Assembly (NCBI GenBank): GCA_033297205.1
Contig: MU859088.1
Location: 62,001-126,000, forward strand
From: Pseudoneurospora amorphoporcata
Lineage: Eukaryota; Ascomycota; Sordariomycetes; Sordariales; Sordariaceae
Direction of reading: 5' to 3'
DNA length: 64,000 nt
Part shown: one piece after another, positions 21,755 through 34,673 of the stretch
Layout of the letters: the number at the start of each line of letters is the position of its first letter
Numbering within the stretch: the stretch's first letter is position 1
Position numbers and translations under genes: made by a program
Notes under the pieces: generated by a model
What the model was told of the DNA's origin: nothing
Database searches by the model: none
What the model saw: the letters and a program-made list of their open reading frames with translations, nothing else

Positions 21755-23951
21755 TTTTTTCTTCTCTGTTTTCGCTGCTTCTTTCCCGTTTTTGTGCTTG
21801 AGCACTTCTTTCGGCTTGTTCAAGTTGGCTGAACAGTTGAAAGTTGAACGACTTTCTCAGGTGCTTCATGGCGAGCTGGGCGCGGTATTTGAGCAACTAA
21901 GTCGGCCATTTTCGAGTTTTTGAGATTCACTTCACCGGACCTGGCTACCTGAGTCACTAATGGGTTGGTGAATAGGTCGTGGCATCTGAGCTCCCTCCCC
22001 TGTCATCCGAGTTGTTTTGACGCTCAGTGAAGAGGAGTGTCACGAACACTAAACCTGCGCTTTTCATGGTCGTTGTGGGTGAATATCCCACCCAGCAGCC
22101 CCAGTGACGTGCAAGGGCAAGTACGTACGCGAACAGGCTGGCTGGCTGGCTATCAGATCAAACACTTGGGTCCTATTGTCTCGTCGTTTAGGTGTTACAG
22201 CTTCTGGCCGGTTACGTCTTTGGGTGTTTGTTCGGTAGTGATCTCGTCCTACTACACTACTGTGAGCAATGAAGGTTGAGAGGGAAAGGGTCTGATTCAT
22301 CTGGCTCATTGCGACGATTCTGAACTTATTGGGATGCGTTTATTGCTAACCACGGTATGTCTCATGGTAACCTTTCTGTTCTATCCACCCATTCTTTTCT
22401 GCCTCATCCCCTACTCTGGGATAAGATCTGATCAGGCCCAGTGGTCCATGAGACAAGTCGAGCGACAGCAATTTTTTCCAACAGCTTTCATGATGAAAAG
22501 CATTGAAGCCAAAGCTCGATCCCTGATACATTGGTCCAAATATTGGAGTCATCAGTGAGCCGAAGGAATATGCAGTTTTCCGTCCGCCTGGTAACTCCAG
22601 TTACGCAGTACGGCCACATTCGACGGATGCACCCCGCCATTATATGCTCCGAGCACCCACCAGAGATTGAGCAAGACGTGAAGAAGTGGTCTGCTGTGGA
22701 GAGAGAGCGAAACCTGCCAAAGGAATGAGTGGGAGGCCCGGAAATACACGCTCTTGTCCAGGACAAATTACCTTCGACCTCAGTCGAGCCAGACAACCAG
22801 AACCATAACATCGCCGTTAACACCAAGAGACGGTTTTCGTTCCTCTCATTACTTTCATTCATTTAGATTTCTCTTCAGGTCATTAGTAGTCCCCAATAGC
22901 TGTTTACAGCCCGGCGAACTCGTTGGTGTCTTGTCAATTTGCCGTCGACATCGCGCTCTGGAGTTCATGTTTATTGATCCTGGGCGAGACACGATATTGC
23001 GCCCCTTCCCAGCTGCCAAACAACCAGAGCATCCATTATTCACTCACGTTTCTCGACTGGCGATGACTTTCTTCCTGCGGCTCTGTGGGACGTGCAGCCA
23101 GGTGGAAGGCATGCCCTGCAGGCAGGTTGGTCGTGGTGCATATGCCCGTTGACCCCAACACCCTGATTTGTTTCTGGACTTTTTTCTTCTTCTCCTCTTC
23201 TCCTCTCTTGGTACATCCTTTTTCCACGTCTTTCGGCAACTTCATGGGTTTTGCCTTTTTCGCCATTATCATCATTCATCTCTAGGCCGCGGTCAACCGT
23301 ACGTGAGGCAGGACAAGGCAGACTTGCATCGATCCCTAACACAAGGCAGGCCCAACCAGAGCAAACTAGTGCATATTTGATAGGCAAACAATCCATTCCC
23401 CAAGTCCGCCTTGTCTGAGAAACAAACCAACCTAACATTGAGCCTTAGACTCGGGACTGGTGTATGCCTCCCCAATCAACCGGGCCATCGAAACACCCCA
23501 GATTCCCGTCGTTGGGCCTCCCGCAGGGAGTTAGTTGGCAAGCCTACAACCAATCAACCAGAACTATCTAGTGAGCGTACAATCCTATACTGCTAGTCTG
23601 CAGTTCGGCTAGCGAATAATTGGTCTTCTACTACGAGCGAACATCTCTTACACGTCTGACTCAACGACCGTGTGCCTCCGACGGGATTACAGCAACATTA
23701 TCTAGCGAAGCCTTACAGCTTGTTTTCGTAGTACTGATTGCGGCGATTATCACTCAGAGTGGTCCTTCGACAGCGAAGCCCAACGAGCGAAAACAACAAG
23801 GGGGTTGGGGCATCCTGACGAACAGGCTACTCGCCCTTATATACGCCATGGTCCGACTCAAACTCTTTGAAGACGACTATCCCCTTTAGGACCATACCTT
23901 TTTTCAAGGAACCAACATATCTCGAAGCAAGAACGGCAATACATACACATC
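21755..23951. other. 2.2-kb spacer
   Basis: It contains the promoters of the two flanking divergent genes. Open frames of up to 132 codons (22754-23152) have no recognised motif. Nothing else is supported. Confidence 0.45.
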
Positions 23952-25741
23952 ATGATGCTGCACAGAGACCCCCTCACCAGGTATCCTTGCGGATGGCTTG
24001 TCAACGACAAGCCATGCCAAAGAGGGTTGACTTGTCGTCATGACCATGATCCTGACTGGGTCAAAAAATGGAAGAAAAATATGCCACACAACCCTTGCAG
24101 GAGGGGGGAGAGGTGCGAGCACCTTCTGTCGGGAAATTGCCTCTTCTACCATCCTCCAAGTCATGTGCGACGCGACCTCTTGTACAATGAGAGGAACCTC
24201 GAACGAGATGACTTGATCCGGAAGGGTCTGAAGTTTTGGGAGAATATCAAACTGCGGGACCTAGACCTAGGAGAGGATGACCCTGTCAGGATTGAAGATG
24301 TGCGTGCCATCTCCAGCTTCAACAAAATTGCCAACAACCAGATAGCGGTACCAGGTATGTGCAAACTTGGATTTGTGGTCGTGTTCTAGAAGTGAAGGGA
24401 GAGTCTTGGCCAGGAGCATAGAGGAAGCGTCTTTGCTAACTTTGTGGTCCCGCCCCTCCTCTAGGTGTTCCTCCGCGCCTCCATCCTTTGACCCAGCGAC
24501 TCAAGGTCGAGCTCGATTACGACAACAAATCCCTTGGCCGGAACTACCCGACATACACTCACCACTTCGAGCCCCTTATACGATCTATCGAAGCAACCGA
24601 TCCCGGCTATGACTTGACGAAAATCGACATCGTTACCAACGCCAGCAACCTCCGCAAGATGTTCATGCTCTTCCTGAATCGACAAATGGAATACCAGCGC
24701 TATGATCTCACCTGGAGAGATAACACGCTCGTTGTATCGAAGTGGGTGTCGGATCCACATCTGAACTCCAGTTTGGGCCACGGCACCGGCTTCGAGCAAG
24801 CAACGTGCATCTACGACGACCATGAAGACGAAGTGCTCAAGAGCAGCACAAGCCATCATCGGGTGATACAGTACCGCTTCGGTGGACTGCATTTGGTTGT
24901 TCAGTCGGAGGTAGACGCCTACCACTGCGACTGCCACTGCCCAAGTGCAGGCAACGTTGATCCCGCCTTGCCAGAAACCTCGTCAGCATTGACTATCAAC
25001 GAGGTGGTTCAACATCGACGACGCAGCAGTTCCGGACAGACCAGCAAGCTGAGCACTGTTTTCTCTTCCGACTTTAGCGTCACCTCCATCGACTGCCACC
25101 GCGACGCAACGAGAGAAACAAGCCCGATGTCCCCACCCCCTTCACCCTGCCTTCCGAAATCAACGGGCGATCTAGAACCTCCCATAACCGGTGTCCCCCC
25201 AGCTTCCGCTGAAAACGTTGCCTTTTCCTCCGCCAACTCGTCCCCAACCCTCGACGTCCTCCGCCTCGGCCGCGAGATCCCCGCCCAATGCCTCGTGGAA
25301 GTCAAGACCCACAAGGTCAACAACCAACCGTTTTTCAACGCCGAAGCCCAGCTCTATTTTGCGCAGGTCAGCAAGCTGTACATTGCCCAGAACGACAACG
25401 GGAGCTTTTCGCCGACCACTGTGCTCAGAAATAACAACAACAACAAGACCAGCAGTGCGGTGCAGGACAAGACCGAAGATATCAGGCAGTGGGCAGAAGC
25501 AGAGCAGAACCAAAGACAGCTCAGGAAGGTGGTGGCGCTGCTCAAAAAGTTGAGGGAGCTGGCAGAACGGTACGAGAAGGAAAAAGGGGTTGGGCGGTTG
25601 ACGGTTTTGATGAGGAATGATGGCTTGGGGGAGGAGAGTGGGGTGAAGGTTACTTTGTATGAGAGGATGGGGGACGAGGGGGAGGGAAGTGGATGTCTGC
25701 CGGGGGATGGGGCAGGTATCACGGGCAAAGGTTGGGTGTAG
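23952..25741 (+). CDS. CCCH zinc-finger protein of unknown function, 559 aa, two exons
   Basis: Exons are 23952-24354 and 24465-25741; the intron has a GTATGT donor, a CTAAC branch word and a CCTCTAG acceptor. The N-terminus has a C-x8-C-x5-C-x3-H finger (CGWLVNDKPCQRGLTCRHDH, about residues 14-33) followed by a second Cys/His cluster (CRRGERC...CLFYH). A block at about 150-330 includes DLTKIDIVTNASNLRKMF and TWRDNTLVVSKW, a layout shared by a fungal family often labelled without proof in databases. The middle is Ser-rich; the C-terminal 100 residues are helical and charged (VVALLKKLRELAERYEKEK). RNA binding is inferred from the CCCH finger. The two adjacent ATGs at 23952 and 23955 make the start unambiguous to one residue. 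Confidence 0.75.
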
Positions 25742-25801
25742 ATGTGATTTATGCGTAATTGCACGAAGGAGAAAGGAGGAGAGTGCACTGTCGGAGGCGA
25801 C

Positions 25802-25842
25802 TGTCACTGGCACAAGGCATGTATGTGACTGTGCCAGTCACA
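25802..25842 (+). repeat. Hairpin 60 nt after the CCCH gene stop
   Basis: TGTCACTGGCAC at 25802-25813 and GTGCCAGTCACA at 25831-25842 pair over 12 positions with one mismatch and a 17-nt loop. It would fold in the 3' UTR of the CCCH gene. Confidence 0.6.
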
Positions 25843-28092
25843 TGCGACACAGGCTACGTAACCCTGTGACAGGAGGTGAGGGTTTCAAGGTTGAGGGTTC
25901 GAAAAATACTCAAGACTGCGCCGAACCGGCCCAAGACAGGGTTATAAGGGTTGGTGGAAGGAGATCTGATTTGGATACGACGTATGGGTGTGCTGCGTGC
26001 CAGGGATAAATAACGGGTGGGTAATAAGCCGGATAAGGAATTCAGCAACATATGATGGATGGGATTCTGAGCGTTCTGATACCAGCCAGCAATTTCAGAA
26101 CGCGGAAAAACAGAGTAACAACAGCGTAAACAATAGCATACGAAATAGGATACACGATAGCAAGCGTACAATGTTTTGGCATTAATATCATCATGAGAAA
26201 CACGATTACATGACTGGACTTTTGGGCAATGTGGGCGCGGGGCTTGTCTTGAATGGATCATTTCGATCGAGGTCTCTCAGTCACGTTAAACCATCAGTTT
26301 CTCTGTGTTTGCGGACATATGGGACATGATGGTACCTGGCAACTATTAACAAAATATAAGTACACAACAAGAGGAAGAGTCACCATGAAAGAAAAAGAGA
26401 AAGAAAAATGAGAACAAAGACTACAGATGTGCGTGAAGAGATATCTTCACCTCGTCAAAACCACCCAACCAAAAAATACACACCAACTAATTGACCCAAA
26501 CTCGGTCCTCGGTTCTCCATTACTTTTCCAAAGTCAGGTCAAAAAATCTCAAAATCAACTCGACCCAATCAGTCAGTCCATCCCCTTCCCACGCCCTAGT
26601 TCTAGTGTAGTTGGATCGAATATCTCATCATCACCGACCGCCCTCTCATCCTCCTCCTCGCCATCCCCCAATAACCAAACTAACTCCTTGATTGAATACT
26701 CAGTCACCCGCCCACACAACATCCTCTCTCGAAACCGGATACACGCGAATCCCCCTCCCCTTATCTTTGCGCCGCTTCCGTTTGCGTTTCTAGCTTGCAA
26801 CTCCAGAATTTTGGTGTTTTTTATGTTACAAGTAGATGCTTAATCCCGAGTCTGACTTAGTGTAGTGTAGTTTGAGTTTCTGTTCGTCGGTTCACATTGG
26901 ATGCTTGGTCTGATTACCGTCCTTTTTCTCATTCTTGTCAGTGTCTTTGACGAGAACACATTTCATGGGCTTTTTTTTTCTTTTTTTTTTTTTTCTGTGT
27001 CTTCTTTGATGGCTGTCTTGAGAAGGAATCACATGGATTGGGTAGAGAGGGAGGAGGAAGGGGGGCTGGAGGGCATAATCCGGAGGAGGAGGGATGGATT
27101 CAAGTCCTGTTTCGTTGCTTAACTGTATGATGATGGGACTTTGTGCGAATGATTCTGTGTTTGACATTGTGTTGATGGTTGCTCTGAAATCAAGGTTCTG
27201 TGCAAGTTGTGAGTTGAGTGAGTGTATGGGTTAGGCATTTCCGGGCATTTCCGGAGCACATGACCGACCGGGCTCCCGAGTCTGAGTCGGGAATAGGTGG
27301 GTGGGTCCTGAAGCAAGCACCGAGTGTGGGGCAATTCGGATGCCGAGTCCGGATCGCCGTTCGGGGCCGTTCTTGAGCGCAAGTCTTCGGTCGCTCAGCC
27401 TTGAATTGATGTAATATACCATTTTGGTCAAAAAATTGATGCGGCCTCGCAGTGGCTATATCATACTCCCGAAATGGGTCTGGCGTGCACGTTGCGAAAG
27501 TGTGGCCGGGTCTCCGTAACGGGCCCGGGGCGATGCGCAGGATGCGGCCTTTCTGTGACCAACGAGTATCGGATATTGTTTCCTCTTGTGAGGGAACCTT
27601 CATTCATCTTCCATGTGCTTTTCCAACGGTCATGGACACCAAAGTCGATACTGGTGGTAGTGTTAGTGCTCGGTCAAACCCTAACCCGCTGCGCAAAACC
27701 GCTGTAAATTGACGAATGGCCTGGCTTCATTCGTTCTTTCTCTCAATATCAAAGAGTGTATGGCGGGGTAAGCCAGCCCCCCACGACGGGCGACATCGTT
27801 CTTGCCTTCCAAATCAGACTACAGAATCGATGGTGTGATTGTTGCACAGAAACTTTCAAGTTCGTCCGTCATATTTTTCTCTGCCCTAATCCTCCTTCTG
27901 CTTGTGCAAAGTTCAGTGTTGCCAGCCGAATTTCTCCAATTGCGCCCTTGCAAATCCTGCCTCATTTCACTTCTCTGCTTTATGATGCACCATGCCGGAG
28001 ACGCCATCACACCAGCAATCCAACTGTCGGCATCTTCCACGAGAACAATCGTCAAGGGACGAATGACTGTTGGACATGGTACGAACCCCCCC

Positions 28093-28096
<4 letters not shown>

Positions 28097-28127
<31 letters not shown>
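28097..28127 (+). repeat. Poly(A) tract, 31 nt
   Basis: An uninterrupted A run lies in non-coding DNA, with no target-site duplication that I can recognise. Confidence 0.95.
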
Positions 28128-28128
<1 letters not shown>

Positions 28129-29827
28129 CGTCCCACGTTAACAACACTGATCACCGAACGTCGTCCAACAGTCGCCGAATCACGGCCGCCAACTGCATTC
28201 GTGGTGACCTTGTTCCACCTAATTATGACTATGGTTCGGTCTCTCCCAAAAGAGACCATCGAGAGTGGCCTCTCGAGGCCTGCGGCGTCCAAGTCCCGAT
28301 GCGATGGTCGGGTCGCCATAACGGGCCTGCGGCGGAGCCCAGCATGCTATTTTTTTCTTCCACCAATCAACCATCATGAGTTTGTCACAAGGCTGCCTTT
28401 TTTTCCCGTTTCGACAGACCGTCAACAGAAACCTCTCTCAGTTTGCCTAATTCATTTCACTGATTGTGCTCCAGGCCTGTTGATCGTCGCTTCCTGTATC
28501 CCTCACGGGCTCACCGGGTCCTCCGTGTTACTGTTAGCCTGAGGTGCCTCGCTCTAGGGCTCCGACCTTCGGCCTCCGACGACTGTACAACGACCTATCG
28601 TCAAACAGCATCACCCTACTAATGTCGAAATCCCTTACGAAACAATTTCGAGGTTTTGCGATGCCGACCTGCAGTTAATGTTTGCCTGTTCACGGCTCAG
28701 CGGTCCGAATCGCTGCTCTGTTACAAGTCCTTCGAGGCACAGCAGCCGTCCCACGCCGCAATCATCAGGCGATACCCGCATGTCCAACATGGGCACAGAT
28801 ATTGGCCCCAAGCGCCTGAGACAATGGTCAAACATCTGTTGACCACCGCTTTTCTTGGAGAAGGCTAACGACGTCCGGCAGGGCAGATAAGGGTATCTGA
28901 AACACCCTTGGCTGCCATGTATCACCCTGGTTGACGAGCTTGCCTGTATCGTGATATCGGCTCTCGGTTGGGGGCAAGTCACTCATTGCGCGGGAGGCGA
29001 TGGTTCTCAAGGCGACTGCAATATAGAACTAGTGTCACAAAGGTGCTAACATCCGTCTGCCACTACCCATACCTTGTTTATGTGAGGCTTTATCAAGTCT
29101 TACAATGACACTTTTCTGCACACTGATGGGAGAGTGCTGTAGATTATGCGCCCGGAGTCTGACAAAGCCTTGCCGGAGAAATGGCAGTTCGGTTACTCGT
29201 AACCTGCCACCACTTCCTTCCTACCGTGTCCATCCGCGCTGTGGTCGTGTTTTCCTCGGCTACCGACTGTGTGGGTGCACGTCTACGGAGGCAGCAAGGC
29301 GGAGAAAGTCGAGTGACAACAAGTCCGAGTACGTCTGACACGTCCTCAATCCCAACATCAAGGTTCGTACTACGAGCCGCTTCCGGTGGAACGTCACACT
29401 TCGGGTGGTCTGACAACGTTGACAGGTTGCCTGTTGGCTATCTCTTCGCAAACCAGCCAACGGGAGATGTCGGAAATGTCAAATTGTGATAAGCTCCAAA
29501 CTTTCACAAGTCCAAGGCTTCATCCATATGCCCTGCTACTGGGGCGGTATCAAGATGGTACAAGTGTACTGTCACGACTTTCTATGCAAGAAACGTCAAT
29601 GTCGAACAAGTGCTTGGCCGGGTGCGGTGTTATTCAACATCCATGCTTCATGTTCCTGTGCCACTGTCTTGCGACTTTGCACCGGGTAGTATTGCACTTC
29701 AAGGTGGCCTTCAACGGTACTTTGCTCTCGGGGGTACTCATCGACTCCAATGGCTTTCTATCTCGCATTCTGCTGTGTTTCTCGCCCACTCCCCCAACAT
29801 GTTCATCATGTATCCTTCTCTTTCTCG

Positions 29828-30195
29828 TTACACCACCAACGCCGCATCGCTCGCGGTGAAGTGGTGGGCATACCGCAGCTTCCCCTGAACAAGCCTGAAC
29901 TCGTGGATGTCTAGCAATGCTCCATCACTTCCATCCTTGCTAAACACGCTCGTGTAATCGATCTTGAGCGGAGTGGTGAGGATTGAGGTGTTGATGTCGC
30001 GCTGCTTGTAGTTCTCGCGGTACAGAGGCGAATTTGAGATGAGCATCGGGTCGACTTCTCCATAGGTTTGGGATTCTATGTAGATGTCGGTTTGCATTCG
30101 AAGGGCGGCCCATTGGCAGTACCTCCCCCTCGCTGGGCGAGTGAGGACTGTATGACGGCTAGGACGCCTAGAGCTGCTAAGGTGAGGCGAGCCAT
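29828..30195 (-). CDS. Small secreted protein candidate, 106 aa, two exons
   Basis: On the minus strand an ATG at 30195 opens MARLTLAALGVLAVIQSSLAQ, a clean signal peptide with cleavage likely after SLA. A 47-nt intron (30122-30076, GTACTG to CATAG) joins it in frame to an exon at 30075-29828. That exon includes LISNSPLYRENYKQRDINTS, TTPLKIDYTSVFSKDGSDG and LRYAHHFTASDAALVV, then TAA. Without splicing the signal peptide runs into another frame, so the intron is required for a secreted product. The mature part has no cysteine, which is unusual for an effector-type protein. I do not recognise the family. The intron is short and its branch site poor (CCGAC), so a frameshifted relic is the alternative. 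Confidence 0.5.
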
Positions 30196-32551
30196 GATGC
30201 TGCGGAGTTATTGATACAAAGATGTTTCGTCGAATCTTTGTGCAGTGTTCTGAAATGGTGAGGGAACAAGCAGCACATCGGTGACCATGTCCATGTGCAG
30301 GCAGACAGGTACTAATTTTCTGCGAATATCGCAGCATATGAACTCTAATCCAAGTGCCGCGATTGGTTCATCTATCATCGGGAATACCCATATTGTTGTT
30401 CGCATTGACAACCCCGCTCGCATATGGGCAAGTTCCCTCGGTGACGATGTACGCTCTGTTCGCCGACTGTGGAATTACCCGGCGAAACATGCTAATATTG
30501 CAACCAGACAGTTTTGTGGGCATATGCGTTCAATCAGACGGGGGGATTCTGGATGCTGCAAGTGGCTTACTGATGGCTTCTGATTTTACGATCTTGAACA
30601 GACATCAAGGGGACCATATATCATTGACATCCGTTGATGTGATACCAGAAGTTCGTTTATCCCCAACTTCAGCTGTCCCAATACCGCGAAGTATGTCGTT
30701 GCAAGATACGTGGTGAACTATCACATTATTTTTTTCAGCCACATGTTGCTAGTATCCTCAGATGCAGTGTCGCCTCACAGAAGAAGCAAAGAGCTAACAG
30801 TCGGCATAAACATAGACTCATCCAACTGCACAGCCACCCGAAGGATTGGAATGCCAAACAGTGCCAAATCTCGATTTAGATGCCACATCGTAGTGGGTAA
30901 AAGTAAGTTCGATCACCAACTGTATGTCTTGTCCTGTCTTGACCCAGACGTAGGTGGAAGCTTTTGGATACCGATAATGCTCAAGCATCAATGCTGAGCC
31001 ACGGTACCTGTCTCATCGTTGCACTATGGTGTTGGTCAGGTAAGAGATTTTACCCCGCTGTGATATTCAAGCCATATTTGATGCTTTTCTACGACTGTTG
31101 GCATCTCGTGATGCAAAATTCGACAATGCACTGACTTGTTGGTTGCTAAAGGTCGAGTTTTCACGATGCCCACCCCTCGAAAGCTCGACACTTGCATTAT
31201 GATCGATCCACCATGCTGGGGCCATCACAGTCGAGGGCTAACTAACAAGTCGAACTAAAAGGGTAAGTCGGTCCGTTATCACCCTGCTGTTACTATTGAA
31301 ACTGGAAGGAATAACAAAGCTCTGCATTAGATCTGGTCTAGTCGGGTCCTTCCGAGCCCAGATGATGCCGTTTATCTTGGTAGGATTCACCTCTTTCCTG
31401 ATGCGGTGCCGTGGTTTTTGCGTGTGCCCCTATTGTGCATTTGACGTTGTTTGCGAGCAGTTGTCGATCGGGATACAGACTGGAGAAAGGGGGCTATAAC
31501 ACAGGTCTGGCAGTCACTAACAAGCACTAAAATGTCGGCGGATTTTCAGGTCGCGCATGTGCTGGCCAATGGGGCTCGAGGTCGCCGGCGCTTAACGGCA
31601 TCCGCCATCGCCCAACAACACACACTATTCAGTTTCTCGGTTGGAAGGGAGATTTCGAGCCAAGTGTGCCTCGCTGCTCTTCGTTGATTCGCCAATGGGC
31701 CGTTTACTTCTGAAGATGGCATGGGCTTTTTCTACTTTGTTGCTTCGCCTCTTTGACCCCCATGCCCGCATTTCGAATCCGGAAGTTGACCTCTTAAACG
31801 GCCCCCTAATCCCGGCCCCCTAGCGGCTGAATGGGGAGGGATCCACACCGGGCCCGAAACCGCGGCCCGGAAATGGGAGCCCGTTGAGGGCCCCGGACCC
31901 CACTGCCGCAAGGCGATGCTCCTGCAAAAGTTGACGACCGAACAAGGGAGATGGAGATAGTGCACAACACAACACTCAGCTCGACCCGGGAGTCTGGTTT
32001 GATGGTTTTTTTTTGAGGAGGCCTTTGAGGGGCATCTGGGTGTCGTGATGGAAAACATACCGGGTTCATGGACTGTCACCAGGGCATCGGTTGGTGGCAC
32101 ATGCTATCGGTTCCTTGAGCAGGACTCTAATGTCGTCACATTTGGTTGCTCAGCCGGATGTTGACCTCCTTGTCGACTGCCGGGTCTGTGGTCGAGACGG
32201 ACTGTGAGGCGGATTGTGCCCATGACATTGGCACACTGGCGACCGTTGACAAGGTGTGGAAGGGTGACTTATAAAGAGGCATCATGAAGCCGGTCATGGA
32301 GGTTGGATGGAAGGCATTCAGATCAGCATCTGTCTTCGACGGTCTCTCAAGCTTCAGTCCCAAGTCAGTCAGTCGACAAGAGCAACAACGGCTTCACTCA
32401 AGGATATCAACCTCGGACATCACTCATCTTACCTGACTCCTCGGCAAGACCTCGACTTCTTCACTCCTACCAAGCTCAGCTTCAGAGCCTTCGGGTTACC
32501 ACTCACCTCATACACCAGCTCTCCAATACAAACAACAAGTCAACAGTCACG
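30196..32551. other. 2.4-kb spacer
   Basis: It contains the promoters of the two flanking divergent small genes. A G/C-rich block at 31800-31915 rich in GGCCC words stands out against the surroundings. The last 250 bases before 32552 are C- and A-rich and hold short upstream ATGs. No gene is supported. Confidence 0.4.
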
Positions 32552-32752
32552 ATGTGCAACTGGGAGCAGACCAAGTTCGAGGCGTGCAAGCACACCGAGA
32601 CCAAGCGGATGGCCTACTCGTGCGCCATCTATACGAGGCATACGTATGGAGAATGCCGGTTCGATCCCAAGAAGAGCAAGGTGTTTACCGTCATCAGCTA
32701 CGGCAACTGCAAGGAGTGTTCGGAGATGTTCAACAAATATGTAAATTTCTGA
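32552..32752 (+). CDS. Small cysteine-rich cytosolic protein, 66 aa
   Basis: A single exon reads MCNWEQTKFEACKHTETKRM and ends FNKYVNF. Six cysteines (residues 2, 12, 24, 35, 51, 54) and a histidine at 14 are spread through it; the last pair is C-x2-C in NCKECSEMF. There is no signal peptide. Short fungal proteins that start M-C-x-W-E-Q and keep a C.H pair and a later CxxC are common in ascomycetes but have no known function; a small zinc-binding fold is a reasonable inference. The leader before the ATG is long, A- and C-rich, and contains upstream ATGs in other frames. Confidence 0.7.
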   Translation: MCNWEQTKFEACKHTETKRMAYSCAIYTRHTYGECRFDPKKSKVFTVISYGNCKECSEMFNKYVNF

Positions 32753-33911
32753 GGGACGTGGTATCTGCGCTGGGTTTCCCTTAGCTGGTTGTTTTATTAG
32801 TGGGTGTTCACTCCATATGGCACTCAGCGTTCAAGCTGTTAACGATTTTCACAGTTCAGTTACCAGAGAGCTTTCTTTCGACAGGCCACTTGATGTGGTT
32901 CTCCTGTTGGGTCCATGGACTCATGCAGCTGTTTCTTTCCCCTCAAAACAACAACCAAAAAAAAAAAAAAAAAGGACTCAAAACCACGTCAACTTGCGGA
33001 GTGGCATACAACCATCGGCCCTACACCTGTCGCCCAGCGCTTAGCATGGAAGCCACACAACAGTTGCGAGTGATATTCGATCACTGCACGCATCCAAGTG
33101 TTGCGAACATGAGGGAAGACAAGAGGTGGAACAATGGATGTTTGACGGCTTGATAATCGCTTCAAGGTGCATATCATCCATCCATACAAGGGACCGCCTC
33201 TTGAGGAGAAGTTGTTTGGTTTGTTTCAACACGATCTCAACAATGGGAGGAAGGAAGGAACATGGTTTGGGACCTAGGTGTGTATACATCACCCTGTGTG
33301 CGTTTGGCTACCTACCTTACCTACCTACTGTTTGGTATTTTGCTTCTTGTATTTACTTTTTTTTTTTTCCCCTTTGTTTCAATTTCCCCCCTTTTCTCCT
33401 ATATGTATGGTATGCCAAGTTGATGACAAGGTCGGATTTTTCATGTTCTTCGATCAATGGACATACAGATCCGAGCTGTCCAATCTATTAAATATCATCA
33501 GACTCAAAATAAGCCTCAAGCCTCAAGGTCCCAAGTATTCCCGCTTCGCCGCTTCGCCTAAACGTGCAAACGTGCAAACGTGCAAACGCAACTCGCAATG
33601 GCGTGGCGTGCATCGATGACTCGGCATGAGAATCAGGCACGTGTGTAACTGTAGGTAGGTAACTTTGCAAACACGCAGTCCTAACCGATATCCGACGTCT
33701 TGGGTTAACCACCAGCCTGTTGGTGATTGATTCTGTGACAGTGGTGGGTGAGTTCCCTCCTGGCTGTGGCAGCCTGCGGCGTGGTTCTTCACGGTAACGA
33801 CGGACGGTCGGTAGTGTAAGCAACGGATTTTTGCTCAAAAGAGGACATGCTATCCGCTATGTCATGTCATGTCATGTTATGCTCACCGCCATATACCCGT
33901 TCCGTCAATTG

Positions 33912-33935
33912 CATCCATCCATCCATCCATCCATC
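33912..33935. repeat. CATC tetranucleotide array
   Basis: Six uninterrupted CATC-type units are present. Confidence 0.85.
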
Positions 33936-34647
33936 TCGTCTTACGCTGGCTGGCTGGTAAGAAGAGTAAGACTGGTTGGTTAAGGTAGGTGGTCATCATC
34001 GCTTGGCACGAGACTCAACTTGCATAGAGGTAGTTGGGTACCTACTTTTTTTCTCGTGGAGACTGTGGAGTAAGTAGGTGGGAGTGGAAGTGCAACTATA
34101 AGTCAATGGCCAAGTAAGGTAAGGTAGGTAGAATCGGCCAAGTACCTACCTCGGCGGGATTACATCAGATCGCATCCCTTCCATCACACCATCCTCATCT
34201 TTATATACATACCTATGGCACTATGTATGCCACCACCGTCTGGCAGAGTGAGGTAGATAAAAGGTCTGTCTGTGGACATGGACGGACGGCAGGGATCGAT
34301 GGTCGTACAATAACGTTCGTGCGCGGCCTTATGTTGACGAGGTGATGTGTCACAAATGGAACTCACAAAGTGACAACCTTCCCATATGTAATACGAATTC
34401 CCAAGGTTTTGTTCTACCCTAAGACACGGACACGCAAGACAAGGCCAGCCCAATTTTCGACAGTCCATTCAGGACACAAATTTGACTACCTCGGGACGGG
34501 GGGCACGCATTGTGATTTTGGTAAAGTCTGTGTGTGAAGTGAGACAGAGGAGCGTGACATTTTACTAGAGTCACCAAGGCCGTCCGTGTGTGGTAAGCAA
34601 GCAAGGCCTAGAGGTGAGGTATGTAAAGTGAGGTAGTAATGAAAAAG

Positions 34648-34673
34648 AAAAAAAAAAAAAAAAAAAAAAAAAA
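34648..34673 (+). repeat. Poly(A) tract, 26 nt
   Basis: An uninterrupted A run follows a short A-rich lead-in. Confidence 0.95.

Larger units (their letters stand above)
25742..29827. other. 4.1-kb spacer
   Basis: It begins with the 3' region of the CCCH gene and its hairpin. An open frame of about 90 codons on the minus strand near 26573-26800 (with IKELVWLLGDGEEEDE) has no ATG except an internal one and is not called. A T run near 26970-26994 and a 31-nt A run at 28097 are present. No gene is supported. Confidence 0.4.

Noticed and set aside
24461..24937. 158-codon minus-strand frame
   Set aside because: Antisense to exon 2 of the CCCH gene.
25172..25813. 213-codon minus-strand frame
   Set aside because: Antisense to the end of the CCCH gene; no domain.
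26573..26800. 75-codon minus-strand frame with an acidic stretch
   Set aside because: It lacks an ATG at its start and has no splice site that would join it to another exon.
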